Origin: Bifidobacterium tibiigranuli
GTDB lineage: Bacteria; Actinomycetota; Actinomycetes; Actinomycetales; Bifidobacteriaceae
Assembly: GCF_009371885.1 (NCBI RefSeq)
Contig: NZ_QLZA01000003.1
Span: 215,283-279,282 of the forward strand
DNA length: 64,000 nt
Direction: 5' to 3'
Position 1 is the stretch's first letter, and the number at the start of each line of letters is the position of its first letter. The notes under the pieces are model-generated. The model was not told the DNA's origin. It was given only the letters and a program-made list of their open reading frames with translations, and did no database searches. This document shows, in pieces, positions 45,727 through 54,693 of the stretch. The position numbers were made by a program, and so were the translations under genes.

Positions 45727-46368
45727 TCAGTCCTTCCCGTTGGTGCCGGTCTGCTGTTGCACAGGTGTTGTGATGGCGCGGATGAGCATCTCCACATCAT
45801 CTTCGAGTAGAGGACTCCCGCTGTCGCGGTCATCCGGGAACGCGATTCGGGCGAGAAGCACGCCCAGAACCAGATTGGCAGCGGCGTCGGCGTCGGCGCT
45901 GAGGCATTCGCCGCGCGCCTCGGCTCGGCGCAGAATCAATTTCAGATGCTCCTGAGTCGGCTCCAGCACGCCCGTGCGCACGATGGTCGCAAGCTCGTGA
46001 TCATGCACAGACTCACCGACGACAGCTACGAGCGTCGCGCCGATGCCGCCCGCGAGCAGGCGCTGCTTATGATCGAACATCTCTCGTAGATCGTTCTCGG
46101 TCGAGCCAGTATCGATATCTGCCGTCTCCGATGCAGCGACCTGTCGCGCCGCGGCGAGCAGCAAATCGCGCTTCGACGGCCAGCGTCGATACAGGGTCGC
46201 GGTCGATACCCCTGCTCGCTTCGCGACCGCAGCGGTAGTCAACCGTGCATAGCCGCCGTCCGCGAGCAACGACTGCACCGCCTCCATGATCGCCGGAGTC
46301 AGCGCAGCATTTACCGGCCGCCCCCGTGCCCCGTCATTCGAGCCATCGCCCATTACGTCACCGTCCAT
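45727..46368 (-). CDS. TetR/AcrR-family regulator
   Basis: The 213-residue protein has an HTH at about 35-70 (GGYARLTTAAVAKRAGVSTA, then LYRRWPSKRDLLLAA). A palindrome overlaps its start codon (see next entry), so it probably represses its own operon with the SDR and SRPBCC genes. Confidence 0.87.
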   Translation of the reverse strand: MDGDVMGDGSNDGARGRPVNAALTPAIMEAVQSLLADGGYARLTTAAVAKRAGVSTATLYRRWPSKRDLLLAAARQVAASETADIDTGSTENDLREMFDHKQRLLAGGIGATLVAVVGESVHDHELATIVRTGVLEPTQEHLKLILRRAEARGECLSADADAAANLVLGVLLARIAFPDDRDSGSPLLEDDVEMLIRAITTPVQQQTGTNGKD

Positions 46369-46405
46369 TCGTTATAATACGAAATCACTTCGTTTTATAA
46401 TATAC
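46368..46405. promoter_or_regulatory. Palindromic operator and promoter of the TetR-SDR-SRPBCC operon
   Basis: TTCGTTATAATACGAA (46368-46383) is a 5+6+5 palindrome that touches the TetR start codon. A second, weaker half-match TTCGTTTTATAATATACG follows at 46389. The -10 boxes lie in the same AT-rich stretch, so binding would block transcription. Confidence 0.6.
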
Positions 46406-46444
46406 GTGATCTTCGCAGTCCACGCAAGTCATGCCGAGGAGTCC

Positions 46445-47612
46445 TCCATCACACCGACGGCACGCCTACCATCGTCGCGCGAGAGACCGGCCCATCGAAG
46501 CGGCATCAGATCGCTCGACTCATCCCTCGTTCTCCATACCGCTATGACCTCACCTACTCCACTGACCGCGACGGACACTACACGCCCGTCTTCGTGCTAA
46601 CGAGCGACCTCCCCTTCGGCGCGGCATCCACCTTCGCCCAGCTCCTGACGCTTCTGGACGACCCACACCTTGATCGTGCCCAAGGGCGATCGCCACAGGT
46701 GCCGCCGACGCCCTGAGACATCTCGCTAAGAAATACGGCAGTGCGATCAACCTCGATCCCGCAATCATCAACGCCAATATCCCCATCGAATGGTGCAACA
46801 TGTCCGACGAACGGCAAGAGATCACAACCCGGCGCGAGGGCAACCGCCCCGTCAACGGCTTCCAAGAAAAAACCGTCCACATCTGGGGTTGCGGCGGACT
46901 GGGATCATGGATTGCCGAGTTCATCGCCCGCGCCGGAGCCAGCACCATCACCGTCTGCGACCCAGGCACCATCACCGGAGGACTCCTCGTCCGACAGAAC
47001 TACACCGAAGCCGACATCGGTCAGACAAAGGCCGACGCCCTTGCCACGCGCCTCCGCGCAATTCGTGACGATCTGACCATCACCATCGCAGAAGGCAACA
47101 TCCCCGACCCGACCGTCGCTCTCTGCGCAGACGTCATCATCGACGCAACCGTCAGCCACAGCATCACCACCTACCTCGATACCCTCGCCAGCAAAAACAG
47201 CACGGCATTCATCGCCCAAGTCGCCACCGACGCAAAAACTGGAACGCTCGGCATCGTCAACATCTGCGCACCCGGTGCCGCCTGCACGCCGTCCGAACTT
47301 GACGACCAAGCAGGACGCTCGGCGATGGCTGACAGCGGACTGGAGCTGTACCACCAGTTTTGGAAGGAAACGGCCGAAGGCGACGAACTGGTCCCCACGA
47401 GGGGATGCTCCGTACCCACGTTCCACGGCTCAGCCGCAGACCTCGCCGCAGTCGCCGCAACACTCGTCAACATGATCGGCCTGCACCTACAACAAGCAGA
47501 GGCACCTGTTTCCGGAACTCACCTCATCGCACTACCGCACGCACCAGACGGTCCACGGCATCACTTCATTCCCGCAGCACGGGACGTTCGCGGACAAGGT
47601 GGCACAAGATGA
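46445..47612 (+). pseudogene. E1-like ThiF adenylyltransferase of a CBASS-like system, N-truncated and frameshifted
   Basis: Two frames belong together. Frame A (about 46445-46713) reads HTDGTPTIVARETGPSKRHQ and PVFVLTSDLPFGAASTFAQL. Frame B (46686-47612) continues ALRHLAKKYGSAINLD and then the E1 domain. The E1 signatures are intact: nucleotide loop WGCGGLGSWIAEF, CDPG, RQNYTEADIGQTKA (Arg finger and Lys), DATVSHS and Cys in RGCSVPTFHG. The upstream part lacks a start and may be the end of an E2-like or other front domain, which I cannot name. Neighbouring fragments are SAVED-like and CD-NTase-like. Confidence 0.7.
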
Positions 47613-47858
47613 CACAAGAGTTGCATCTGTTGAACCTCCGGCGTGCCGTGGGTGCTTCCACAGGTCTTCTCGATCTCGTGTCCTTCACGACGACCCAGTT
47701 TGGGCTTTCCTACACATACCGCTCCCTCGACGAAGAGACACGCATGTCGAGAGACCTATTACGATCCGCCGCTACACACTGGGGGTACACATCATGGCGT
47801 CAGAAACGCTAAGTGAAGTCGATACGCGCGAAACAGAGATCCAGCGCAAGCATGTACC
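47613..47858 (+). other. Decayed segment between the E1-like and SAVED-like fragments
   Basis: One frame has a protein-like stretch (DDPVWAFLHIPLPRRRDTHV, then ERPITIRRYTLGVHIMASET) but no recognisable domain. A JAB peptidase or the start of the SAVED gene would be expected here. Nothing can be assigned. Confidence 0.3.
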
Positions 47859-48233
47859 GACGATGCGAATGCATGGGCATGGGATGACGCAATCCCGACG
47901 CCGACCTTCGATGCTGCCCTCGCCTCATCACCCGCCTCCGTCAACCAAGCAACATTCATCGTCGAACTGAGTTCACCCATAAAGGAATCCCGCCTTCTCC
48001 CAGGCCTTAGCCTTACATCCCTCCCACGAATCATGATCTCGCCCACCGGGCAAATGCCCCACCCTGAACTCATCGGCACCCGGACTGCGGTGGAAGAGTT
48101 CGCACGAGCGTGGCGCAGGGCTCTCGCACTGATCGAGAACGACCTCCCTGACGTCCGCACGCTCCACACTGACGTCGTCTGCCTCCGCCGCGCCGGCGAC
48201 GCCAACCTACGAGCACCAGATGGTTCCCGGTGA
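47859..48233 (+). pseudogene. SAVED-domain fragment (CBASS effector sensor)
   Basis: The frame from 47859 to the stop at 48231 lacks a start. It contains VELSSPIKESRLLPGLSLTS, ISPTGQMPHPELIGTRTAVE and EFARAWRRALALIENDLPDV ending near LH. This spacing fits the middle of SAVED domains, which sense cyclic oligonucleotides. In intact proteins LHLFPAVPAPxA follows; here it is lost and the frame ends in unrelated residues. Confidence 0.55.
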
Positions 48234-48624
48234 ACTCACCATCACAGAACAATTCGGTTACCCCGAGCGTCGCACTGCTGCGGACACCTTCCGCATCGTC
48301 GCCCGGATGTCACCGACGAAGAAGGGCCGCGGGCGTTACCGCCCGCTCAGCGCAAACGACAGCCCAGTCCCCATCGGACGCGATCTTCGATTCGAAATCG
48401 ACGCCTGCACCGTGCAAGAGCCGTACGACGTCTATTGGAAGGTCCGGAACGCCGGATCTGAAGCCGCGCGCAGGAAAGCATTCCGGGGAGAGATCCTGAA
48501 TCGCGGCCACCGGATCCAGGAAACAAGCGACTTTCCTGGACCATACTGGGTACAGGCATGGATCGCGAAGGACGGAATAACGATAGCCACCGCTGCCCAA
48601 GACGTCATCATCATGTCTCGCTAG
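48220..48624 (+). pseudogene. C-terminal AGS-C sensor domain of a CD-NTase-like protein
   Basis: About 134 residues match the AGS-C domain that follows SMODS nucleotidyltransferases: VPIGRDLRFEIDACTV, then EPYDVYWKVRNAGSEAARRK, FRGEI, ETSDFPGPYWVQAWIAKDG and DVIIM. The catalytic nucleotidyltransferase part is absent. An ATG at 48220 exists, but the domain alone is unlikely to work. It overlaps the end of the SAVED-like frame, the mark of a deletion join. Confidence 0.65.
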
Positions 48625-48626
48625 GC

Positions 48627-48865
48627 TCACACACTAATGCACACGAATGTGCGCGGCTCGAACCGCTTGCGTGACATGTCGTCTGCTGACTCGCATCGCC
48701 CGTGCGACGGTCTGGAGTGACACACCCTGCTTATGGAGCCGAACCGCCTCAGCTGCTTCCTCGGCATCGAGCCTCGGCAAAAACGCGCGACGCCAGCCCC
48801 ATTCTGGCAGTCCTCGACCAGCCTCGATACCTCCGAGGGCGTGAGAAAGGTTTGAGGAGTGCCGA
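48627..48865 (-). pseudogene. Remnant of a recombinase-type C-terminal helix-turn-helix region
   Basis: Read on the minus strand, LTPSEVSRLVEDCQNGAGVA is followed, after a one-base shift, by RLDAEEAAEAVRLHKQGVSL and QTVARAMRVSRRHVTQAV with a stop at 48645. The sequence is clearly related to 51383-51500, where the same block occurs with an in-frame stop. Confidence 0.5.
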
Positions 48866-49009
48866 CCCTACGAACTACCTGGCCCTGATTGTCCCGAATC
48901 CGGGGCACATCGGCACGTTGCGACGTGCCATACACGCCGCGCTTCCGCCGTGCGACAAGGGATTTCAACCTTGGGGCAAGGTTCAAGAATAGAATCAAAC
49001 AGAACCGCG

Positions 49010-49466
49010 CTTGGGCCAAGTGCAAACCTTCGACCAAAGGAACCATCCTCGGTCCGGTTTGCACTTGGCCCTTCTTCCTGGCCTCGGCCACCCAGTTCAG
49101 GGCGTTGCCGCGCACCTCCGGGTCGCAAAGCATGTCGAAGGGCTTCTGGAACTTGACCCCGACTCGCCGCTCACCGTCCTCGTCGATGGTGATGCCGGTG
49201 AAGAATTCCTCGTTGCACAGCCGCCGGTTCAGGTCTTCGCACCGCTGGTAGATGTCCGAGACGCTCACCAGCAGCCCGAGCGAGTCTTCCAGGTTCTGCC
49301 GCGCTTCCAGATACTCGTTGTCGTGCGCGGCGATGTGGTTATCGATCGTCTTCAGCGCCAGACCGATCCAAGACTGCTCACGCTTGAGCATATCGAGGGG
49401 CACCGCATCCGCAGAACGAGCCTGCAACAGCTTGAAATGCTCAGCTTCCAACTGACCGCAATACAC
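49010..49466 (-). pseudogene. C-terminal remnant of a second large serine recombinase
   Basis: It resembles the end of the integrase at 37793: PLDMLKREQSWIGLALKTID matches the PLDLMKEEQDKIARRMAFLD block there. LEARQNLEDSLGLLVSVSDI, LCNEEFFTGITID and KPFDMLCDPEV also correspond. It lacks resolvase, recombinase and zinc-ribbon parts. Near its end GGGCCAAGTGCAAACC (49012-49027) and GGTTTGCACTTGGCCC form a 16-bp inverted repeat, at the place where the other integrase meets attL. Confidence 0.75.
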
Positions 49467-49582
49467 CCTTTAGTTCAAGTGCGAAAGGCAGCGAACAGAA
49501 CGGTATCGAGAAGGTTCGCGACCGTGTCAGGCAAGTCCCAGTACTGTGTACTGAGCGTGGTGCCATGCGACTGTCAATATGA

Positions 49583-50128
49583 TCACTCGCTGCCATCAAT
49601 GAGGTATTGGATGACAGAATCGGCAGGCTGCGGGTAGTCGAGTGCTGCCAGGGTCGCTGCGAGCATGCCTGTGGCGAGGATGCGGCGAGTCTCTGAGAGA
49701 GACATCCCGAGGTCGTCGTGGAGGAGACGGCTCACGCGGAGGAAGCCGTCGCGGGCCAGAGGCCCGAGTTCAGGGTCCGCGCCACACGCGAATAGCTGCG
49801 CAAGCAGGCGCATTTCATCCGATTCGAAGGCGAAGGTCTGGAACTGTTCGCGGAACTCCTGCCGACTGGCGGGGCTTGAGGGTGCCGGTGCCATGACTCG
49901 GAACAGTGCCTCGACATGTGCGGCGGCATTCTGACACAGGAACCGGATCAGTCCGGTCTTACCGCCGAAGGCGCGCACGGCATAGGCCTGGCTCACGCCG
50001 GACTCGCGGGCGATCTGATCTGTCGTGACCCGGTCGAAACCCTTTCGGCTGAACAGTCTCAGCGCGGCGGCGAGCACGCGATCCCGGCCCGAAGGGGCGT
50101 CTGTGGTTCTGTCTCCTGCTGACGTCAT
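49583..50128 (-). CDS. TetR-family regulator
   Basis: The 181-residue protein has the HTH in FDRVTTDQIARESGVSQAYA and VRAFGGKTGLIRFL; the rest is a helical ligand domain. It is divergent from a membrane-protein gene with a large double palindrome between them. It most likely represses both. Confidence 0.88.
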   Translation of the reverse strand: MTSAGDRTTDAPSGRDRVLAAALRLFSRKGFDRVTTDQIARESGVSQAYAVRAFGGKTGLIRFLCQNAAAHVEALFRVMAPAPSSPASRQEFREQFQTFAFESDEMRLLAQLFACGADPELGPLARDGFLRVSRLLHDDLGMSLSETRRILATGMLAATLAALDYPQPADSVIQYLIDGSE

Positions 50129-50142
50129 GTGGCCAGCCTACC

Positions 50143-50197
50143 TTGACAGGTAGTCATTGAGTGATAAGCTAATCCTGTTATCATTCAATGACTACCT
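50143..50197. promoter_or_regulatory. Double palindromic operator with promoter between TetR and membrane-protein genes
   Basis: Twenty-bp arms at 50148-50167 and 50178-50197 are inverted with one mismatch and a 10-bp spacer. Each arm is itself a small palindrome (TCATTGAGTGA and TCATTCAATGA), so two dimers could bind. TTGACA at 50143-50148 is a good -35 box for the rightward gene. Confidence 0.85.
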
Positions 50198-50207
50198 AGG
50201 AGTTGCA

Positions 50208-51239
50208 GTGAATTCGACCATTTCAGCCGTTTCGAACCAACGCCATCCAGCACGGGGAATACCACGTCACGTGTTGATCCGCGCGATCCTGACCATCGCC
50301 GTCTCGGCGCTACTGACCGGCGGATTGTTCAGCCTGTTCTACATCGCGGTCTTCAACGCCCCCGAGCCCCATGACCTCCCGATGGCCGTGACCGGAATCG
50401 ATGCGGCGAAGATCCAAGCCGCGGCCGGCGACGGGTATGACATCGTCTCCGCGCGAGACCAGCAAGCAGGGCTGGACTGGTTGGCCCGGCACGACGTGTA
50501 CGGCATGATCGCCATCGACGCCGCACGGCGACAGGTCGAACTGTCCTACACGAGCGTTGACGGCTCCGCCGTTCTCGCCTATATGCAGCCCATCGCCCAG
50601 AAAATCGCCGAAAAGGCAGACATGTCGCTACTGGTCACGAATGCCACGCCGCAAGTCGCGGCGAACGCGTCCCCGGGACGCAGCGTGTTCTTCGCCGTGT
50701 TCGGCACTGCGCTGACCGGTTTCGTGCTCTCGCAAGCGCTGCTCTCGGTGGGCAAGCAACTGCGGCTGCCACTGCGGATACGGTTGGGAATCATGGCGGG
50801 TGTTTCGATTGTCGCCGGCCTAATCGTGTCCATCATGCTCGACCCGTGGTATCAGATCGCACCGGGCGCGTTCTGGCAGACTTGGCCAATGGTGTCGCTG
50901 CTCTGCTTGTCGGCCGTCACCACAGGCACCGCGCTGCTCGACCTGGTCGGCCCCTTCGGACAGGTCATCACCGCGGTACTCTTCGTCACCCTCGGCAACG
51001 CCACTGCGACCGGAATCCTCCCCATGCCCTTCCTCACCCCGCCCTGCCAGGCCATCAGCAGATTGCTGCCGACCGGCAATGTCGTGCGCGCCGTCATGGG
51101 CGAATCCTACTTCCAAGGCAACGGACAGCTCCTCGGCTATCTCGTCCCCGCAATCTGGAGCGCCGCAAGCGTTGCGGCCCTCATCGTCGTCGACGCCGTT
51201 CGCGATCGTCACAGTCGCCCTATCGATACGGCGGAATGA
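50208..51239 (+). CDS. Multi-pass membrane protein, DUF3533/YhgE-like (ABC-2 type permease fold)
   Basis: The GTG at 50208 has AGGAG 5 bp ahead, and the frame upstream crosses the operator, so this start is chosen; 343 residues. One N-terminal helix is followed by an extracellular domain of about 130 residues (MAVTGIDAAKIQAAAGDGYD) and five or six C-terminal helices. A conserved-looking MPFLTPPCQAISRLLPTGN segment lies between them. Relatives are export or efflux permeases under TetR control; the substrate is unknown. Confidence 0.78.
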   Translation: MNSTISAVSNQRHPARGIPRHVLIRAILTIAVSALLTGGLFSLFYIAVFNAPEPHDLPMAVTGIDAAKIQAAAGDGYDIVSARDQQAGLDWLARHDVYGMIAIDAARRQVELSYTSVDGSAVLAYMQPIAQKIAEKADMSLLVTNATPQVAANASPGRSVFFAVFGTALTGFVLSQALLSVGKQLRLPLRIRLGIMAGVSIVAGLIVSIMLDPWYQIAPGAFWQTWPMVSLLCLSAVTTGTALLDLVGPFGQVITAVLFVTLGNATATGILPMPFLTPPCQAISRLLPTGNVVRAVMGESYFQGNGQLLGYLVPAIWSAASVAALIVVDAVRDRHSRPIDTAE

Positions 51240-51382
51240 GAGATCCGCCGCGTTCAAACCCAACAGATGATCGCCTCCAGCAATGCCGCGATAAGGCCGA
51301 TCACGCCCACCGCATGCCCGGTAGCCCGGGGGCATCCGAGAGTCCTTTTACAGCGTGTAGGCGCGTCCCAGCGGGGACTGCC

Positions 51383-51920
51383 TGCGTGACAGTCCTCCTG
51401 CCAACGTCCATCGTGCGGGTGATGGCTCGAAGCGACAACCCCTGCTAGTGGAGCCGAACCACCCCAACCGCTTCCTCGGCATCGAGCCTCACGGGCGACG
51501 CTGCTACAAGTGTTGCGGCCTACGGCCCGGCGGACGCAGCACCGCGCCGTAGGCGACGACGCCCGCGCGTGCTCCCTCTGATCCCGAGGCGATTCGCGAC
51601 AGCACGGATGCCCAAGCCCTGCGTGTAGAGCCGGGCAAATTCCTCGCGCACCGTTTCGGGCAGGCCATACCGTCTCGTGGGAACCTCCGTTCTACGCAGT
51701 ATTTCCGTCACAGTGGCCCGATGGATGCCATAGCGCGCGGCGATATCCTTCATCGAGTCGCCCCTCCGATAGTCGGCAACAACCTTGGCTCGATTCGGGA
51801 AGCTCAAACGGGCCTGAGCCTGAGACGAATTTTCGGCCACCGGATCATGAACATCCGTCCGGGCAGTAGGCCGGCGACGAGCAGCACGTAGCCTGTTCCC
51901 GCACAAAGCCCGGGAAATCA
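51383..51920 (-). pseudogene. Remnant of a recombinase-type HTH region
   Basis: Minus-strand frames show SFPNRAKVVADYRRGDSMKD, AARYGIHRATVTEILRR and REEFARLYTQGLGIRAVANR, three HTH-like blocks of the kind found at recombinase C termini. A shifted frame then continues with RLDAEEAVGVVRLH, a stop, and QGLSLRAITRTMDVGRRTVT. It parallels the remnant at 48627, so a TetR-permease unit lies between two related scraps. Confidence 0.5.
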
Positions 51921-51974
51921 AGGCGCTCAGAGCCTTGGAATGGTTTGAGAAGCTCCTACGGAGAACCACGGACA

Positions 51975-52006
51975 GGGTTTCCGAGGTTTTTCGGAAACCC
52001 TTTTTT
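51975..52006 (+). terminator. Rho-independent terminator
   Basis: GGGTTTCCGA-GGTTTT-TCGGAAACCC is followed by six T. No intact gene lies directly upstream on this strand, so it may be left from a lost gene near the right end of the island. Confidence 0.8.
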
Positions 52007-52238
52007 ATGCCGGAAACCGCGGAACAGTGCCGTTCCCAGACGCTTCGACCTCATGCCTATAACATGCATAATACAGCAGTTTCATGCGGCTATACGGGTT
52101 TAAAATAGGGGTACTCTCCGCAGTGCATTAAAAAGTATAGTACGCACAGCAGGAGCCTTCGGGCCGACCTGAAAACTCAAGACCGGACGATGGAGGGTTC
52201 AATATCCCAATCCCCTCAAACCGGGAGGCATCCCTCGC

Positions 52239-52355
52239 GTGGAACGCATATTCAAATACAAGGCCGACGCATCAACTCGGCTCGACTCCGAAGAAGTGCT
52301 CGTCCGAGGCCACCAGGCCGGACACACGTGGACGCCTTGGCAAGAGCGAGAATAG
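52239..52355 (+). CDS. Short unidentified reading frame, 38 codons
   Basis: A GTG start with GGGAGGC about 10 bp upstream opens a charged peptide beginning VERIFKYKADASTRLD and ending TWTPWQERE. Codon use looks coding. It may be the front of a larger gene broken before the MFS fragment. No family is recognised. The preceding 52007-52238 is AT-rich and holds no other feature. Confidence 0.3.
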   Translation: MERIFKYKADASTRLDSEEVLVRGHQAGHTWTPWQERE

Positions 52356-52397
52356 AGCGCGATTGCCTGGAATCAGGCTGGCAAGCATAAGAGGCTT

Positions 52398-52991
52398 ATG
52401 GGATCCCTATGGGCGGCGCTGGTGTCCAAGGACAGGCTGGCCAAGGTACTGGCCGGCAACTCGTTCCTCAATCGTTTCGGTCTGGCTGTGGGCGGCGCCG
52501 CCGCGCCCATCCAGCTCGTGCTCATCTACACGCCCGGCCAGGCAGGCCTGTTCCAGTCCACTTCGGTCGTCGCCCTGCTCGCCGGATCGTTCCTCGGCTG
52601 GCTGATCCCGCATATCCCGCTGGCCGGAGTGTTCGACGCATGGAACGGCATCGGCAACGCCCTGTCATACCTGGCGCTCGCGCTTGGCCCGCATATCGGC
52701 CTGCCAGTAGGCCTGCGGGCCACCTCGTATGTGGCCCAGTCCCTTTCCTCGCCGCGCATGAACGCCTATGCCGCCGAACAGTTCGACGACCATGAGCGCG
52801 GCCGCATCTACGCCGCGATCCAAGGCGTGGGCAGCGTGCTGGCCCCCGCCGGAATGCTCATCGGCAGCCTCCTGCTCACACCGCTCGGCCCGCGTCCCCT
52901 GCTGATCGCAGGAGCCGGCCTGACGCTGCTATTCACCGCGCTGCCTACGCCCACCTCTCCAAGGCGCTCCGGTCACAAGGCTGATGAATAG
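52398..52991 (+). pseudogene. MFS transporter, C-terminal half only
   Basis: The 197 residues contain about five helices (GLAVGGAAAPIQLVLIYTPG, LLAGSFLGWLIPHIPLAG, ERGRIYAAIQGVGSVLAPAG). This equals the second half of a 12-helix MFS protein. The first half is missing, and the frame opens with an ATG by chance. It sits next to the right side of the island. Confidence 0.7.
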
Positions 52992-53108
52992 GTGTTTCAG
53001 GTTTTGAGCACGCTGGTGGGGCCGAGCTGGGCCTGCAACGTAAAACGTAATTGGTCTCGCCCCTGTCCACACGGCAATTACACTAATATCACAATCTATT
53101 CCTCAGAG

Positions 53109-53168
53109 TCCTCTACTCGGTGCCCTCTACTCAGTGCTCTCTACTCAGTGTCCTCTGTCCTCTACATA
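53109..53168. repeat. Tandem 14-bp repeats
   Basis: TCCTCTACTCGGTG, CCCTCTACTCAGTG and CTCTCTACTCAGTG stand head to tail from 53109 to 53150; a partial TCCTCTGTCCTCTAC follows. It lies between the MFS fragment and the 3' end of the reductase gene. Confidence 0.75.
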
Positions 53169-53182
53169 CATATACCACCCGA

Positions 53183-53815
53183 CTACTCACCGAACTGGGC
53201 GAGCTTAGCCGCTAGCTCCTTGGCGCTGCCGCGGAAGCAGTAGGCGGGTGTTCCATTTTCGAATCGGATGCCCTCATGCAATGCGCCGACGTCATAGGGA
53301 TCGTAGCCGGTGTCGCTGATCAGCTCGGCCACGGTCTGCTTGGCTTGCGCATCATCTCCGGCGTACGGCAGCGCGCTGCGGTCTGGGGCCCCAGCGGGCC
53401 GCGCCTTGGCGGATACGTCGCCTGCGTAGATCGAGTTGAATGCCTTGACGATGTGCGCTTCGGGGATGATCGAGCTGGTGATCTCGCTCGTGGTGGCTGT
53501 GTGGCTGTCGAGCTCCGGAATCCGTCCATCGCGGGCAGGGTAGTAGTTCATGAGATCCACTACGGTCTTGCCTGCGAACGGCAACTCTCGCAGCACAGCG
53601 CGATTTGCAAAGGGAATTGCGACGAAGACGACCTCGCTGCCGGCAACCGCCTCTTCGGCCGTCATTGCCTGAGTGTTCCCGCCGATTTCGGCGACCTTTG
53701 CGGCCAGCGTCTGCGGCCCGCGCGAGTTCGCGATGGCAAGCTCGTGCCCGGCCTTGGCCAATTGCCCAGCTACTGCGGTACCGATCTGCCCCACCCCTAT
53801 GAATCCGATTTGCAT
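53183..53815 (-). CDS. NADPH-dependent F420 reductase-like / NADP-binding oxidoreductase
   Basis: The ATG at 53815 follows AAGGAA; the longer frame upstream lacks family similarity. The 210 residues open with the Rossmann loop MQIGFIGVGQIGTAVAGQLA and go on with NSRGP, VVFVAIPF, VVDLMNYY and the VKAFNSIYAGDV segment typical of the F420_oxidored family. Bifidobacteria do not make F420, so another acceptor is more likely; annotation of this family is loose. Confidence 0.88.
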   Translation of the reverse strand: MQIGFIGVGQIGTAVAGQLAKAGHELAIANSRGPQTLAAKVAEIGGNTQAMTAEEAVAGSEVVFVAIPFANRAVLRELPFAGKTVVDLMNYYPARDGRIPELDSHTATTSEITSSIIPEAHIVKAFNSIYAGDVSAKARPAGAPDRSALPYAGDDAQAKQTVAELISDTGYDPYDVGALHEGIRFENGTPAYCFRGSAKELAAKLAQFGE

Positions 53816-54693
53816 GAGACGTTCCTTCCTGTGCTTTCGCCTTGTTTTGGCCGTACTACAGCCCTCGACCTGCGACGCCGACCGGACTGACGAAGGGAAG
53901 CGGTGGCCCATCACTACGTGGACTGGCAGGAACAAACCTAGCCAGATTCCCAACCGCCCAAATACATACGTCAAATAAGCCCGATAGCATACCGTGAATC
54001 AGCGGCTGTCATCCAGTGCGACTCCTGTACTTCAGCACTATAGTCAGGCATTCCCGTCGCAAAGCCCACCACTTGGCTCAACGCTGAACCAGCCCCAAGC
54101 GGCCGAGAATGGACCAAAGAACCGAGAGTGAGTGAAAACCGTTAAGCGCGATGTCGGCACAAGCCCGCCATAAACGCATCCCCCCTGCGTCTCATATGCA
54201 CTGTGACCTTCTTCACACCGAATCGAAACAATATCGGCGAAACAATCCCTGAGGCGACGGAGCACCTCCTTAGATTTTGTTTCGATTTGAGCACGCAGCC
54301 GCAGGCAATGCCCCAGCCGCGACGATATGGCAAGGATATTGTATCGAAACACAGCTGTAACAGGCGCTCTTGCGTGCTACCCAAACAGTGTCGTACAGTC
54401 ACGCTAGACGCCAAGCGCTCCGCACTTACGGCTCAACGAGCTACCCGCATACCCGTACCTCGCTTTTAGAACACTCGCCTTGGGGACATGCGCCCCGGCC
54501 GAAAAACCACGACTTCAGTCGTTACCGTTTTTCAGAAAGCACCATTTTCAGACGGCACCGCAACTTCAGACGTCATCACGATATCGCAAGCCAAGCAGCC
54601 TTGCATTCGCGCATCGAGCCTCTCCAAGGATTTTTAGCCCCATAGAACAACCAGAACCATCACAACTGCGTATGACGCCAACAGGAGAACAGC
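53816..54693. other. Long intergenic region with GTTTCGAT motifs
   Basis: No convincing gene lies in this 878-bp gap. ATCGAAACAATATCG at 54225, TTTGTTTCGATTTG at 54279 and TATTGTATCGAAACA at 54338 repeat an ATCGAAAC core in both orientations. They may be operator sites for the glycosyltransferase gene downstream. Short minus-strand frames in 54044-54414 do not look coding. Confidence 0.4.

Noticed and set aside
52398..52991. Complete small membrane protein
   Set aside because: The helices correspond to the second half of an MFS transporter and the start is not supported.
53183..53815. Evidence that the organism uses coenzyme F420
   Set aside because: The family name is loose; nothing else in the window points to F420, and many members bind only NADP.
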